Shown: in pieces, positions 1 to 8,330 of the stretch
How positions within the stretch are numbered: the stretch's first letter is position 1
Layout: every line of letters starts with the position of its first letter
From: Pseudomonadota bacterium
GTDB taxonomy: Bacteria; Pseudomonadota; Alphaproteobacteria; Sphingomonadales; Sphingomonadaceae
Direction of reading: 5' to 3'
Assembly (NCBI GenBank): GCA_023445495.1
Contig: JAEXLC010000279.1
Span: forward strand, 1 to 64,000
DNA length: 64,000 bases
Made by a program: the position numbers and the translations under genes
Notes under the pieces: generated by a model
What the model was told of the DNA's origin: nothing
Seen by the model: only the letters and a program-made list of their open reading frames with translations
Databases searched by the model: none

Positions 1-13
1 CCTCACCTTCCCA

Positions 14-55
14 CTCGCTACGCGAGCGGGCCCCTTCCTCTCCCAAAGGGAGAGG
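14..55. repeat. Two small intergenic hairpins at the window edge
   Basis: Two perfect inverted repeats sit downstream of the coq9-like gene. One has arms CTCGC/GCGAG around TAC (14-26). The other has arms CCTCTCCC/GGGAGAGG around AAA (37-55). The second type recurs in variant form after prs (10768-10788) and after the penicillin-binding protein gene (47146-47160), always next to a gene end. It may act as a terminator or mRNA-end stabiliser, although no long T-run follows it. Confidence 0.5.
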
Positions 56-57
56 AG

Positions 58-717
58 TTACACCGCAGGGTAACGCAGCCGTCCGATGAAGCGCGACAGG
101 CTGAAATGATGCTCGGGCGGCGTCAGCCATTTCGCCTTGGTACGCTCGAACTGCATGATGTTCTCGATGCGGCGGGCGAGGAAGGCGCGGGTATCCGCCT
201 GGCCTTCGCTCTCGTCGTCGAGGAACACCGCGATCGTCGAGCCATAGACTGCGCCGAGCGTCATGCGCTTGGTATAGTGGTTGTAATCGGTGGCGGTATC
301 GCCGGCGGCGCGCCAGATCGCATCGGCGGCGCGCCAGCCGAGCCTGGCGCCGCGCGCGGCGTTCTGCGGCATGGCGAGGATGGCGAGCGCGCGGCGCAAT
401 GCCTCGCGGTGCGGCGCGGCGAGATCGAGACGTGCCTCGACCAAAGCGGTGATGCGGGCGCGGATCTTCATCGTCGCCAGCTGCTCGGGCGTGAAGCGGG
501 CGAGCATCGCGGCATCGATATGGGCGAACCAGGCGTCGATCATCGCGACCGGGCCATCGGTGAAGGCGAGATGCGCGACGTCGCGATCGACGCCGAGGCT
601 GTCCGCGGCAGCGTCGAGCGCATGATTGTTCCAGCCGTCGAACGCCGCATTGGCCGCCACTTCGGGGGCAAGCGCGGCGCGCAGTTCGTCGAGAGTCGCG
701 TCCTTCAGGTCCATCAT
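58..717 (-). CDS. COQ9 family protein (ubiquinone biosynthesis helper)
   Basis: The 219-residue product has the COQ9 layout: a helical N-terminal half resembling TetR proteins and a conserved C-terminal part with the run DYNHYTKRMTLGAVYGSTI, followed by FLDDES. In eukaryotes COQ9 binds lipid and assists the COQ7 hydroxylase in ubiquinone synthesis; alphaproteobacterial homologues are thought to do similar work, which is inferred here. The start ATG overlaps the stop of the upstream transporter gene as ATGA, so the two are probably co-transcribed and translationally coupled. A second ATG follows at once and could serve as the start instead. Confidence 0.85.
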   Translation of the reverse strand: MMDLKDATLDELRAALAPEVAANAAFDGWNNHALDAAADSLGVDRDVAHLAFTDGPVAMIDAWFAHIDAAMLARFTPEQLATMKIRARITALVEARLDLAAPHREALRRALAILAMPQNAARGARLGWRAADAIWRAAGDTATDYNHYTKRMTLGAVYGSTIAVFLDDESEGQADTRAFLARRIENIMQFERTKAKWLTPPEHHFSLSRFIGRLRYPAV

Positions 718-1643
718 GCCGGTTTAGGCTCCTCAGATTCCTGCGCAACCCGCGCGCCGCCGCTGCGCACCAGCACCAGCGCGATCGCGACGAGGATGGC
801 GCCGATGAAGTCGGCCAGGCCCAGCTTCTCGCCATAGGCGCTCCAGCCGACGATCCCGGCGACGATCGGCTGGGAAAGCAGGCCGATGCCGACGACCAAA
901 GGTGGGAGGTGGCCGATCGCATAGATCATCAGCCCCTGCCCCACCACCTGGCTGGCCAGCGCGAGGCCGACCAGGATCCCCCAATGCTGGGGCCAGAAAC
1001 TCTCGCCCATAAGCTGGGCGGCGAGCGCCAGCGGCAAGATGCCGGCTAGGGTGGAGAGCGCGAGCGCCGGGAGCGGCGCCATCGCTTCGCGCGCCTTGCT
1101 CATCAGCACGAAATAGACGGTGTAGAGCGTGCCCGCGAGCAGGCAGAGCAGGTCGCCGACCAGGTGATCGGGCGACAGTTGGTAGGAGCGGCCGAGCAGC
1201 AGCCCGGCCCCGGCGGCGGCGAGCGCCAGCGCGATCCCTTGCGTCCGCGTCGGCCACATCCGCGCGACGAGGAAGCCATAGATCGGGTACATCAGCGTCG
1301 CCGAATTGCCGAACAGGGTGGCGTTGGCGAGCGTGGTCTGGAGGATGCCGACATGCCAGCTCGCCAGATCGGCGGCGAAGGCGATGCCGCCGAGCGCGAT
1401 CGCCGGCCACAGGCCGCGCGCGGCGGCGAAGGGTCGCTTCTGCCCTGCGAAGCTCAGCGCGATCAGGATCGGCGCGGCAAGGGCGAGGCGCCAGAAACCA
1501 GCCGAGACCGGCCCGACATCGGCCAGCCGCACGAACCACGGCCCGAAGGCGAGCGCGATGTTGCCGGCCAGCAAAGCAAGGATCGGCAACGCAGAGCCGG
1601 TTTGCGGGGTGGAAGCTTTTCTTGAAGGGGCGGGCCGATGCAT
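714..1643 (-). CDS. EamA/DMT-type membrane transporter
   Basis: About ten hydrophobic segments in 309 residues, with two similar halves, match the drug/metabolite transporter superfamily (EamA domains). Motifs such as GPVSAGFWRLALAAP at the first half and LSQPIVAGIVGW in the second half are typical. The substrate cannot be told from sequence. An open frame runs further upstream to 1814, but that part lies over the start of the divergent reductase gene, so the ATG at 1643 (MHRPAPSRKAS) is preferred. It overlaps the downstream COQ9-like gene by four bases. Confidence 0.82.
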   Translation of the reverse strand: MHRPAPSRKASTPQTGSALPILALLAGNIALAFGPWFVRLADVGPVSAGFWRLALAAPILIALSFAGQKRPFAAARGLWPAIALGGIAFAADLASWHVGILQTTLANATLFGNSATLMYPIYGFLVARMWPTRTQGIALALAAAGAGLLLGRSYQLSPDHLVGDLLCLLAGTLYTVYFVLMSKAREAMAPLPALALSTLAGILPLALAAQLMGESFWPQHWGILVGLALASQVVGQGLMIYAIGHLPPLVVGIGLLSQPIVAGIVGWSAYGEKLGLADFIGAILVAIALVLVRSGGARVAQESEEPKPA

Positions 1644-1698
1644 GCGCCCCCTTAGCCCCCTATTTCCCGGCGTCACAGTCGTTAGGGAATTTGCGACG

Positions 1699-2805
1699 AT
1701 GCCGAACCTGTTCGATCCGATCCAACTGGGCGCGATCCATGCGCCGAACCGCCTGCTGATGGCGCCGCTGACCCGGGGCCGCGCGACGCGCGCGCATGTG
1801 CCGACGCCGATCATGGCGGACTATTATGCCCAGCGCGCCAGCGCCGGCCTCATCATCTCCGAAGCCACCGGCATCAGCCAGCAGGGGCTGGGCTGGGCCT
1901 ATGCCCCGGGCCTGTGGAGCGACGCGCAGACCGATGCGTGGAAGCCGATCGTCGAGGCCGTGCATGCGGCAGGCGGGCGCATCGTCGCGCAGCTCTGGCA
2001 CATGGGCCGGCTGGTCCATCCCGATTTCCTGGGCGGCGAAGCCCCGGTCTCGGCTTCGGCGAATACCGCGCCGGGCAGCGTGCGCACCTATCCGGCCGAG
2101 GAGAGCGGCGAGATCAAGCGCGCCTATGCCCAGGCCCGGCCGCTGCGCACCGACGAGATCCCCGAATTGCTCGACGATTATGCCCGCGCCGCCCGCAACG
2201 CGATCCGCGCCGGCTTTGACGGGGTGCAGATCCATGCCGCCAATGGCTATCTGATCGACAGCTTCCTGCGCGACAATTCGAACTTCCGCGACGACGACTA
2301 TGGCGGCTCGATCCCCAACCGGGTGCGGCTGCTCAGGGAAGTGACGCAGCGCGTGGTCGATACGATCGGCGGCGACCGCACCGGCGTGCGCCTGTCTCCG
2401 AACGGCGAAGTGCAGGGCATCAACGACAGCAACCCGGCGCCGTTGTTCGAAGCGGCAGCCGCGGCGCTCGACGAGATCGGCATCGCCTTTCTCGAGATGC
2501 GCGAGCCGCGGCCGGGCGGCACGCGCGGCGTGCCCGATCATCCGCCGGTCCATCCGGGGATGCGCAAACTCTTCAAGGGGCCACTGATCCTCAACGCCGA
2601 CTATCATCTCGACGACGCCCAGGCCGCGCTCGATGCGGGCGAGGCCGATGCGATCGCCTATGGCCGGACCTTCCTGGCCAATCCGGACCTGCCGCTGCGC
2701 CTGCGCGAGCGCCTGCCGCTCAACCCGCAGCGCGAGGAGCTGTTCTATATCGGCGGGGCAGAGGGCTATACCGACTATCCCGCCTGGGAGGCGAAGGCCG
2801 CCTAG
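1699..2805 (+). CDS. Old yellow enzyme family NADH:flavin oxidoreductase
   Basis: A 368-residue FMN-dependent TIM-barrel reductase of the NemA/OYE type, which reduces activated C=C bonds such as those of enones, maleimides or nitro-compounds using NAD(P)H. The substrate-binding pair is visible as H179-x-x-N182 followed by Y184 in IHAANGYL, and MAPLTRGRA near the N-terminus is the usual FMN-binding start. YGGSIPNR and AYGRTFLANPDLP are further family signatures. The ATG at 1699 gives the standard N-terminus MPNLFDP; upstream frame is dismissed. It is divergent from the transporter gene with a 55-base gap, and its TAG stop shares the bases CTAG with the stop of the next gene. Confidence 0.93.
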   Translation: MPNLFDPIQLGAIHAPNRLLMAPLTRGRATRAHVPTPIMADYYAQRASAGLIISEATGISQQGLGWAYAPGLWSDAQTDAWKPIVEAVHAAGGRIVAQLWHMGRLVHPDFLGGEAPVSASANTAPGSVRTYPAEESGEIKRAYAQARPLRTDEIPELLDDYARAARNAIRAGFDGVQIHAANGYLIDSFLRDNSNFRDDDYGGSIPNRVRLLREVTQRVVDTIGGDRTGVRLSPNGEVQGINDSNPAPLFEAAAAALDEIGIAFLEMREPRPGGTRGVPDHPPVHPGMRKLFKGPLILNADYHLDDAQAALDAGEADAIAYGRTFLANPDLPLRLRERLPLNPQREELFYIGGAEGYTDYPAWEAKAA

Positions 2806-3530
2806 GGCTGCTTGATGTCGATCCGCATCTCGTAGCTCGACGGGCCGTTCGGCTTGAACCTGCCGACGAAGCTGTCGACCCAGGGCCCGCTGCCGCCGTC
2901 GCGGACGTGCAGCTGGCGGCCCTGGTGGCGGACGCTGACCCGATAATCGTCGAACGGCACGCCCGTCGCCACCCAGCCCTCTCCGGTCTGGCGCAGGCGA
3001 CGGGTGAGCGGCGCACCGCCCTTGGACGGGACCAGCGTCACTTCGACTTCGCCGAGCGGGGTGAAGTCCATGAAGGCGGTCTGCACCAGCACGATGCCGC
3101 CGACGCCGTAACTGCTCTCGCCGCTGCCTTCGCTATAGCCGAGGCGGAAGTTGCGGATCGTCGCGGCGGTGCTGGCGAAGTTCGCTTCCCGGTCGGGGAT
3201 CAGCTTCACCTGCATCTGCTGCCCGTTGACGTTGAGCATGGCATAGCCGGTGATGCTGTACTCGCCCGGCGCCATGTCGGCGATGCGGATGCGGTAGGTG
3301 CCGTTGGGGCCGGTCCTCGCCCCGCGCTGGTGGCTGGCGCCATATTGCATGGCCCGGCCGCCGCCGAAGGACTGGTAGTTCACATAGATCTCGGCGCCCG
3401 CGACCGGCCTGCCCTGGTCGTCGACCACCCGGCCGCTCACACTGCCCTGCTGTGCCTGGGCCTGGCTGGGCGACGGCGCGCAAGCGCAACCGAGCGAGAT
3501 CAGGGCGAAAGCGATGGCATAGCGGAACAT
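2802..3530 (-). CDS. Exported protein with carboxypeptidase-regulatory-like domain
   Basis: The 242-residue protein starts with a signal peptide (MFRYAIAFALISLGCACA, probably cleaved near SQAQA). A CarboxypepD_reg-like Ig fold follows at about residues 30-110: GSVSGRVVDDQGRPVAGAEIYV, then GPNGTYRIRIADMAPGEYSITGY. The rest is beta-rich and unassigned. Such domains are found in exported proteins and TonB-receptor-like sequences, but no enzymatic role is evident. A Cys in the signal peptide makes lipidation conceivable, yet the lipobox is poor (S-L-G-C). It converges on the reductase gene. Confidence 0.6.
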   Translation of the reverse strand: MFRYAIAFALISLGCACAPSPSQAQAQQGSVSGRVVDDQGRPVAGAEIYVNYQSFGGGRAMQYGASHQRGARTGPNGTYRIRIADMAPGEYSITGYAMLNVNGQQMQVKLIPDREANFASTAATIRNFRLGYSEGSGESSYGVGGIVLVQTAFMDFTPLGEVEVTLVPSKGGAPLTRRLRQTGEGWVATGVPFDDYRVSVRHQGRQLHVRDGGSGPWVDSFVGRFKPNGPSSYEMRIDIKQP

Positions 3531-3623
3531 GGATCCCTCCCCGAGCGCGTCCCGGCCGGGCTGCGCCTGGGAGAGGCTGGGGGCAATCGAACCGCGACGG
3601 GCGCGGACCGTGTCTCGACGAAG

Positions 3624-4103
3624 CTATTGCGACCGGTCGAGCGCGGTCAGCCAGCTAGCCCCGGCGGTGCGCAATCCGGCGCGGGTCTTGGGATTGAACG
3701 CCAGGAAGCCGAGCACCAGCAGGATCGGCCACCCGATCAGCGTGACGAAGAAACCGGCAACGACGAGCCCGATCAGCAGCACCGCAACCAGCTGGGTCGT
3801 GCCGTCCTGATCGAGCCGGATACGCCGCGGCCCCTCGCCATCATACCAGCGGGCGCTGACGAAGCTGAACCCCTCCCCTCCCGCATGGCGCCCAAGGGGT
3901 TCCGCCGAGGCCGACATCGGGCGGGGCGGGGATTGAACCTGTGATCGCGGTCGCGGCGCTTCCATCGCGCGCCGCCGGTCCGCGAAGAGTTCGGGCCTGG
4001 ATACAAGAACAGGCGGGGAGGAAGACCGCCCCGCCTGCGTATCGATCACGATCAGCCGACGCCCCTGCTCCACTACACGGTAGCGGGTCGGGGGCATGTC
4101 CAT
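3624..4103 (-). CDS. Hypothetical membrane-anchored protein
   Basis: A 159-residue protein of no recognised family. The first ~95 residues are polar and arginine/proline-rich, with YRVVEQGRRLIVIDTQ at the start. Residues ~103-137 form one long or two short hydrophobic segments (LVAVLLIGLVVAGFFVTLIG, then WPILLVLGFLAF). It begins four bases after the ribH stop, so it looks like the last gene of the riboflavin transcript. An alternative ATG two codons downstream exists, and the ribosome-binding site is weak for both. Confidence 0.55.
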   Translation of the reverse strand: MDMPPTRYRVVEQGRRLIVIDTQAGRSSSPPVLVSRPELFADRRRAMEAPRPRSQVQSPPRPMSASAEPLGRHAGGEGFSFVSARWYDGEGPRRIRLDQDGTTQLVAVLLIGLVVAGFFVTLIGWPILLVLGFLAFNPKTRAGLRTAGASWLTALDRSQ

Positions 4104-4107
4104 CGGA

Positions 4108-4527
4108 TCAGCCGAACTTGCTCTTGAGCGCCAGCATCGCCAGCGCGGCCTTGGCAGCTTCGCCGCCCTTGTCCTTCTCGTCCGGCCTGGCGCGGGTGAG
4201 CGCCTGCGCCTCGTTCTCGACGGTCAGGATACCGTTGCCGATCGGCAGCGAATCCATCGCCAGCGCCATCAGGCCGCGGGCGCTTTCGTTCGAAACGACT
4301 TCGAAGTGATAGGTCTCGCCGCGGATCACCACGCCGAGCGCGACGAACGCGTCGTAGCGGCCGCTCTCCGCCGCCATCGCCACCGCGCCGGGGATCTCCA
4401 GCGCGCCGGGCACGGTGATGGTCTCGTGGCTGTGGCCGGCTTCCTCGATCGCGGCGCGGGCGCCTTCGAGCAGCAGGTCATTCAGATGCGCGTAGAAGCG
4501 CGCTTCGACGATCAGGACACGAGCCAA
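4108..4527 (-). CDS. ribH: 6,7-dimethyl-8-ribityllumazine synthase
   Basis: RibH condenses 5-amino-6-ribitylamino-uracil with 3,4-dihydroxy-2-butanone 4-phosphate to give the lumazine precursor of riboflavin. Family motifs are clear: VEARFYAHLND, TVPGALEIPGAV, ALGVVIRGETYHFEVV with the catalytic His, and GILTVEN. The frame is open upstream, but it would overlap the end of ribB. The preferred start is a TTG at 4525-4527 (MARVLIVEARF) with GGAG eight bases upstream and one base after the ribB stop. That gives 139 residues, a normal size for the short alphaproteobacterial type. Confidence 0.93.
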   Translation of the reverse strand: MARVLIVEARFYAHLNDLLLEGARAAIEEAGHSHETITVPGALEIPGAVAMAAESGRYDAFVALGVVIRGETYHFEVVSNESARGLMALAMDSLPIGNGILTVENEAQALTRARPDEKDKGGEAAKAALAMLALKSKFG

Positions 4528-4528
4528 T

Positions 4529-5665
4529 TTATTCTCCGGTATCGATGGGACGCTCGCCGACGATCGACAGGCCATAGCCGTCGAGCCCCACGAGCGTGTG
4601 ATGGGTATTGGTGAGCAGGATCATGTCCTGCACGCCGAGTTCGGTGAGGATCGTCGCGCCGACGCCGTAATCGCGCAGCTCGTCCATGTCCTTGGCCTCG
4701 AGCGTGCCGGCACGCGCCTGGAGCGCGACGGTGAACTGGTCGGGACGCGGCTTGTTGATCACCACGACGACGCCGGCGCCTTCCTCGGCGATGATTTCCA
4801 TCGAGCGGCGCAGCAGCCCGCCGCGCGCACCGCCTTCGCCGAAGATGTCGGAGAAAGGCGACAGCGCATGCATGCGCACCAGCGTCGGCTTGGCCGGATC
4901 GATCTTGCCCTTCACGAGCGCGACCTGCTCGCTCTCGGTGGCCTTGTTCCAGAAGGTCAGCGCGGTCCAGTCGCCACCCCATTCGCTCTCGAAGCGCGTC
5001 TCGGCGCGCTTCTCGACGAGATGGTCGTGGCGGCGGCGATAGGCGATCAGGTCGCGGATCGTGCCGAGCTTGAGATTATGGAACTGGGCGAAGGCGATGA
5101 GATCGTCGAGGCGCGCCATCTCGCCATCGTCCTTCATGATCTCGCAGATCACGCCCGACGGATTGAGCCCGGCGAGCCGCGCCAGATCGACCGCAGCCTC
5201 GGTATGGCCGGTGCGGACGAGGACGCCGCCGTCCTTGGCAATCAGCGGGAAGACATGGCCGGGCGAGGTGATCGCATCCGGGCCATTGGTCGCGTCGATC
5301 GCCACCGCGACGGTGCGCGCGCGATCGGCCGCGGAGATGCCGGTCGAGATGCCTTCCTTCGCTTCGATCGAGACGGTGAAAGCGGTACCCAGCGGCGTGC
5401 CGTTGACCCGCGCCATCGGCTCCAGCTGGAGCTGGCGTCCGCGCTCGGCGGTGAGCGCGAGGCAGATCAGGCCGCGGCCGAAGCGCGCCATGAAGTTGAC
5501 CGCGTCGGGCGTCGCCATCTGCGCGGGAATGACGAGGTCGCCCTCATTCTCGCGGTCCTCGTCATCGACGAGGATGACCATGCGGCCGTTGCGGGCCTCG
5601 TCGATCAGCTCCTCGGGCGAGGAGAGGAAACCATGCTTCAAACGGGCGAGTTCAGGCTTTGCCAC
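4529..5665 (-). CDS. ribB: 3,4-dihydroxy-2-butanone 4-phosphate synthase with degenerate GTP cyclohydrolase II-like domain (RibBX type)
   Basis: The N-terminal half is a complete DHBP synthase, which converts ribulose 5-phosphate to the four-carbon riboflavin precursor: DDEDRENEGD at ~34-43, and TSPGHVFPL and TGHTEAAVDLARL further on. The C-terminal half (~215-378) lines up with GTP cyclohydrolase II, but the zinc-binding Cys triad and the SLRCDC segment are gone; the region reads VRMHALSPFSDIFGEGG. It resembles the described RibBX proteins, so cyclohydrolase activity is unlikely and a separate ribA is expected elsewhere. The start is a GTG at 5663-5665 with GGAGG six bases before it, overlapping ribE by 14 bases. 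Confidence 0.9.
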   Translation of the reverse strand: MAKPELARLKHGFLSSPEELIDEARNGRMVILVDDEDRENEGDLVIPAQMATPDAVNFMARFGRGLICLALTAERGRQLQLEPMARVNGTPLGTAFTVSIEAKEGISTGISAADRARTVAVAIDATNGPDAITSPGHVFPLIAKDGGVLVRTGHTEAAVDLARLAGLNPSGVICEIMKDDGEMARLDDLIAFAQFHNLKLGTIRDLIAYRRRHDHLVEKRAETRFESEWGGDWTALTFWNKATESEQVALVKGKIDPAKPTLVRMHALSPFSDIFGEGGARGGLLRRSMEIIAEEGAGVVVVINKPRPDQFTVALQARAGTLEAKDMDELRDYGVGATILTELGVQDMILLTNTHHTLVGLDGYGLSIVGERPIDTGE

Positions 5666-6260
5666 GGAGCGCCTCCATGCGCTGCAGATAACGGGCGAGC
5701 ACGTCGATCTCGAGATTGACGGCCTGCCCTGCTTCAAGTGCGCCGAACGTCGTGACGGCGGCGGTGTGCGGAATGATGTTGAGGTCGAACTCGACGCCGG
5801 CATCGGTATCGCGCACCGCATTGACGGTGAGCGAGACGCCATCGACGGTGATCGAGCCCTTGGGCGCGACATAGGGCGCGAGCTCGGGACCAGCGGCGAT
5901 CACGATGTGATGCGAGCCGCCGATCTCCTCGATCGACCTGACCGTGCCGATGCCATCGACATGGCCGGTGACGATATGGCCACCCAGCTCGTCGCCGAGC
6001 CTGAGCGCGCGCTCGAGGTTGAGCTTGCGGCCCGAGGTCCACATGCCTTCGGCCGTCCGGCTGATCGTTTCGCCCGACACGTCGAACGCAACCCAGCCCG
6101 GTGCCTTGTCGACCACGGTCAGGCATACGCCCGAGCAGGAGATGGACGCACCGAGATCGATGCCCCCGGTTTCATAGGCGGTGGAGACGCGGACATGCAG
6201 GTCGCCCTGCTTCTCGGTGGCCTCGACGGTGCCGATATCGGTGACGATTCCTGTGAACAT
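5652..6260 (-). CDS. ribE: Riboflavin synthase, alpha subunit type
   Basis: A 202-residue protein with two lumazine-binding repeats. It begins MFTGIVTDIGTV, and carries ISCSGVCLTVVD in the first repeat and GSITVDGVSLTVNAV in the second. The enzyme dismutates two molecules of 6,7-dimethyl-8-ribityllumazine to give riboflavin. Its ATG shares one base with the ribD stop (TAATG), and its end overlaps ribB. The four rib genes therefore form one coupled operon that supplies the flavin pathway, apart from the GTP cyclohydrolase step. Confidence 0.95.
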   Translation of the reverse strand: MFTGIVTDIGTVEATEKQGDLHVRVSTAYETGGIDLGASISCSGVCLTVVDKAPGWVAFDVSGETISRTAEGMWTSGRKLNLERALRLGDELGGHIVTGHVDGIGTVRSIEEIGGSHHIVIAAGPELAPYVAPKGSITVDGVSLTVNAVRDTDAGVEFDLNIIPHTAAVTTFGALEAGQAVNLEIDVLARYLQRMEALRGKA

Positions 6261-7228
6261 TACGCGCGCTCGTAGACCTCCAACCTGTCACTGCCAAGCA
6301 TCCGGCTATCATGCAGCCGCCAGCAGCCATGGGCATCGCCCAGCCGGGTAAGACCAATATCCCCAAGCGCCGGCCGCCCGTCGCCACCGATCAGGATCGG
6401 CGCGCGGTAGAGCAGCAGCCGGTCGACCAGATCGGCGCGCAGGAAGGACGCAGCGGTCTCGGCCCCGCCCTCGACGAACAGATGGTTGGTGCCCTCCAGC
6501 TTCGCAATGTCTTCCGGGCGTTTCAGTTCGCCGGCGGAGGACAGCACCAGCCGGCGGGGCGAGCGGTCTTCGAGGCCCGGCAGGCGGACGTCGAGCCGGG
6601 GAGTGTCGATCTCCATCGTGCGTCGGCCGACCAGGATCGCCTCGTGCCGGGCGCGTTCGAGATGGGTATGGGCGCGCGCCTCGGGCCCGGTGATCCATTT
6701 GCTCTCGCCCGAGGCGAGCGCGATCCGGCCGTCGAGCGAGGTGGCCAGCTTGAGCGTGACGAACGGACGGCCCCTGGCGAGCCGGGTGAGGAACCCGGCC
6801 ATCGAGCGGCGCGCTTCCTCGGTACGGACGCCCTCGACGATGTCGATGCCGGCAGCGCGCAGGCGGGCGGCCCCTGCCCCATTGGTGCGCGGATCGGGAT
6901 CACCGAGCGCGACCACCACCCGGGCGACGCCGGCTGCGATCAGCAGGTTCGAACAGGCCGGCCCGCGCGGCGATTCATGCGCGCAGGGCTCCAAGGTGAC
7001 ATAGACAGTTGCGCCGCGCGACTTTTCGCCGGCCTGCGCCAGTGCCATCGCTTCGGCATGCGGACGGCCGCCGGGCTGGGTCCAGCCACGGCCGACAACC
7101 GCGCCATCACGCACGATCACGCAACCGACATTGGGATTGGGCGCGGTCCGCCCCCTGCCCCGCTCCGCCAGCGCGAGCGCGGCCCCCATCCAGCGCATGT
7201 CGCTCAGAAGCCGTGCTGGGTCAGCCAA
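6260..7228 (-). CDS. ribD: Bifunctional riboflavin biosynthesis deaminase/reductase
   Basis: The N-terminal deaminase domain carries the zinc site HAEAMAL and TLEPCAHESPRGPAC. The C-terminal reductase domain (~150-322) has VTLKLATSLDGRIA, ITGPEARAHTHLERA and FVEGGAETAASFL. The enzyme makes the second and third committed steps of riboflavin synthesis. At 322 residues it is somewhat shorter than most RibD, with a compact reductase part. The ATG at 7226-7228 lies inside the end of the upstream gene; an ATG ten codons later (7198, MRWMGAALALAERG) would still keep all conserved parts and is a realistic alternative. Confidence 0.93.
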   Translation of the reverse strand: MADPARLLSDMRWMGAALALAERGRGRTAPNPNVGCVIVRDGAVVGRGWTQPGGRPHAEAMALAQAGEKSRGATVYVTLEPCAHESPRGPACSNLLIAAGVARVVVALGDPDPRTNGAGAARLRAAGIDIVEGVRTEEARRSMAGFLTRLARGRPFVTLKLATSLDGRIALASGESKWITGPEARAHTHLERARHEAILVGRRTMEIDTPRLDVRLPGLEDRSPRRLVLSSAGELKRPEDIAKLEGTNHLFVEGGAETAASFLRADLVDRLLLYRAPILIGGDGRPALGDIGLTRLGDAHGCWRLHDSRMLGSDRLEVYERA

Positions 7229-7551
7229 TCGTCATATTTCTTGAATTCGGCCTGGCGCTTCTTCAACGCCGCCTCATACTCGGCCTTGCGCTTCAGCTCT
7301 TCGGGCAGGTCCTTGGCCTGCTGCGCCTTGATATCCGCATCGCTGCGATCGAGGCGCCATTGCTGCACATAGATGATGTCGCGCTTGTACGGCGCCTCGA
7401 CCGCCGAATCCTTCACGAACATGTAGAGGATCACCAGCGTCACCACCATGGCGAGCATCATGAACCACAGTTCGTAGGGCTTGCGGGTGGCAAGCCAGCG
7501 CCTGAGGTCGCCAAAGGCGAGCAGGGGGTTGAATCGCTTCAGATAGTCCAT
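7204..7551 (-). CDS. Small single-span membrane protein of unknown function
   Basis: A 115-residue protein with one strong hydrophobic segment at ~29-46 (FMMLAMVVTLVILYMFVK). A long charged, probably coiled helix follows (~70-105, rich in Lys, Glu, Ala and Gln: AQQAKDLPEELKRKAEYE). No known family is recognised. It overlaps the longer ribD start by 25 bases and lies between the terminator of the tonB-like gene and the riboflavin operon. It may simply be the first gene of that transcript. Confidence 0.6.
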   Translation of the reverse strand: MDYLKRFNPLLAFGDLRRWLATRKPYELWFMMLAMVVTLVILYMFVKDSAVEAPYKRDIIYVQQWRLDRSDADIKAQQAKDLPEELKRKAEYEAALKKRQAEFKKYDDWLTQHGF

Positions 7552-7570
7552 CTTGGTGCCGAAGATAGGA

Positions 7571-7600
7571 GCGCGGGGGCCCGAGAGCCAGCCCCCGCGC
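7571..7600 (-). terminator. Strong hairpin after the tonB-like gene
   Basis: A perfect 10-base-pair stem, GCGCGGGGGC/GCCCCCGCGC, with a ten-base loop lies 17 bases past the tonB-like stop. The bases after it on the minus strand are only moderately T-rich (TCCTATCTTC). It is a likely terminator or mRNA-end structure that separates tonB from the riboflavin transcript. Confidence 0.6.
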
Positions 7601-7616
7601 TATCAAGAACGTCCCG

Positions 7617-8285
7617 CTACTGGTCCTTGATCTCGAAGGTGACGCTGAGCGTCATCCAGCTTTCCTCCGCGACGCCGCCGCGGGTTGCCGGCTTGAAGCG
7701 CCACTTGGAGAGGGCCTGGCGTTTGGTCGCGTCGAAGAAGGCGGCGCTGGTGGCGCTGACCTGCTCGACCGATTTCACCCGGCCATCGGCACCGACCAGC
7801 ACCCGGACCGAGACGCGTCCGTCGCGCTGGGCACGCAGTTCGGAGGCGGGATAGGCGGGCTGGAAGTCCTCGGCATAGCGCCCGTCGCGGCGCGCGCCGA
7901 CCAAAGGCGGCACCACCTTGGGCGGGTCGAGCGTGACCGGCGGGCCGGGCTCGACCGGCTTCACCGGTTCGTTGATCGGCGGATAGATCGTGGCCGTGGT
8001 CTCGACCGGGTTCTTCGTCGGGGTTTCGATCAGCGGCTTGGGCGCGTTGGGCAGCGGCTGGGTCGCCGTTTTGGCCTTGGGCTCGGGCTGAGGCTTGGGC
8101 GGATCGATCGGCGGCGGCGGGGGTGTCTCGACGTTATAGGCTTCGATCACCGTGCCGGTCAGCGCCCTCACGACGTTCGGTGCCGAATAGATCATTCCGG
8201 TAATGATGGCCCCGCTGACGAGCAGCGATGCGCCGATGCTGACGGCGCGCGATTGCTGGGGCTGGTAGCGATGTTCGGCATACAT
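7617..8285 (-). CDS. tonB: Energy transducer TonB
   Basis: The product has the TonB layout: a short cytoplasmic end, one membrane anchor at ~17-36, and a proline-rich periplasmic spacer (TPPPPPIDPPKPQPEPKAK and onward). The C-terminal TonB domain contains YPASELRAQRDGRVSVRVLV and a closing ALSKWRFKPA. TonB carries the energy of the inner-membrane proton gradient, via ExbB/ExbD, to outer-membrane receptors for iron and other nutrients. No exbB or exbD is nearby. The ATG at 8285 (MYAEHRYQ) has GGAG nine bases upstream and is preferred over the longer open frame. A palindromic promoter region lies just upstream. Confidence 0.88.
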   Translation of the reverse strand: MYAEHRYQPQQSRAVSIGASLLVSGAIITGMIYSAPNVVRALTGTVIEAYNVETPPPPPIDPPKPQPEPKAKTATQPLPNAPKPLIETPTKNPVETTATIYPPINEPVKPVEPGPPVTLDPPKVVPPLVGARRDGRYAEDFQPAYPASELRAQRDGRVSVRVLVGADGRVKSVEQVSATSAAFFDATKRQALSKWRFKPATRGGVAEESWMTLSVTFEIKDQ

Positions 8286-8330
8286 GGCGTTGCACTCCAT
8301 CTCCTTCGCCGGACTGGGCCGACTCCAGTT

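Noticed and set aside
3900..4060. Possible tRNA-like segment (GGGATTGAACC)
   Set aside because: The segment lies inside a coding frame and no cloverleaf could be drawn. No tRNA was recognised in any gap of the window.
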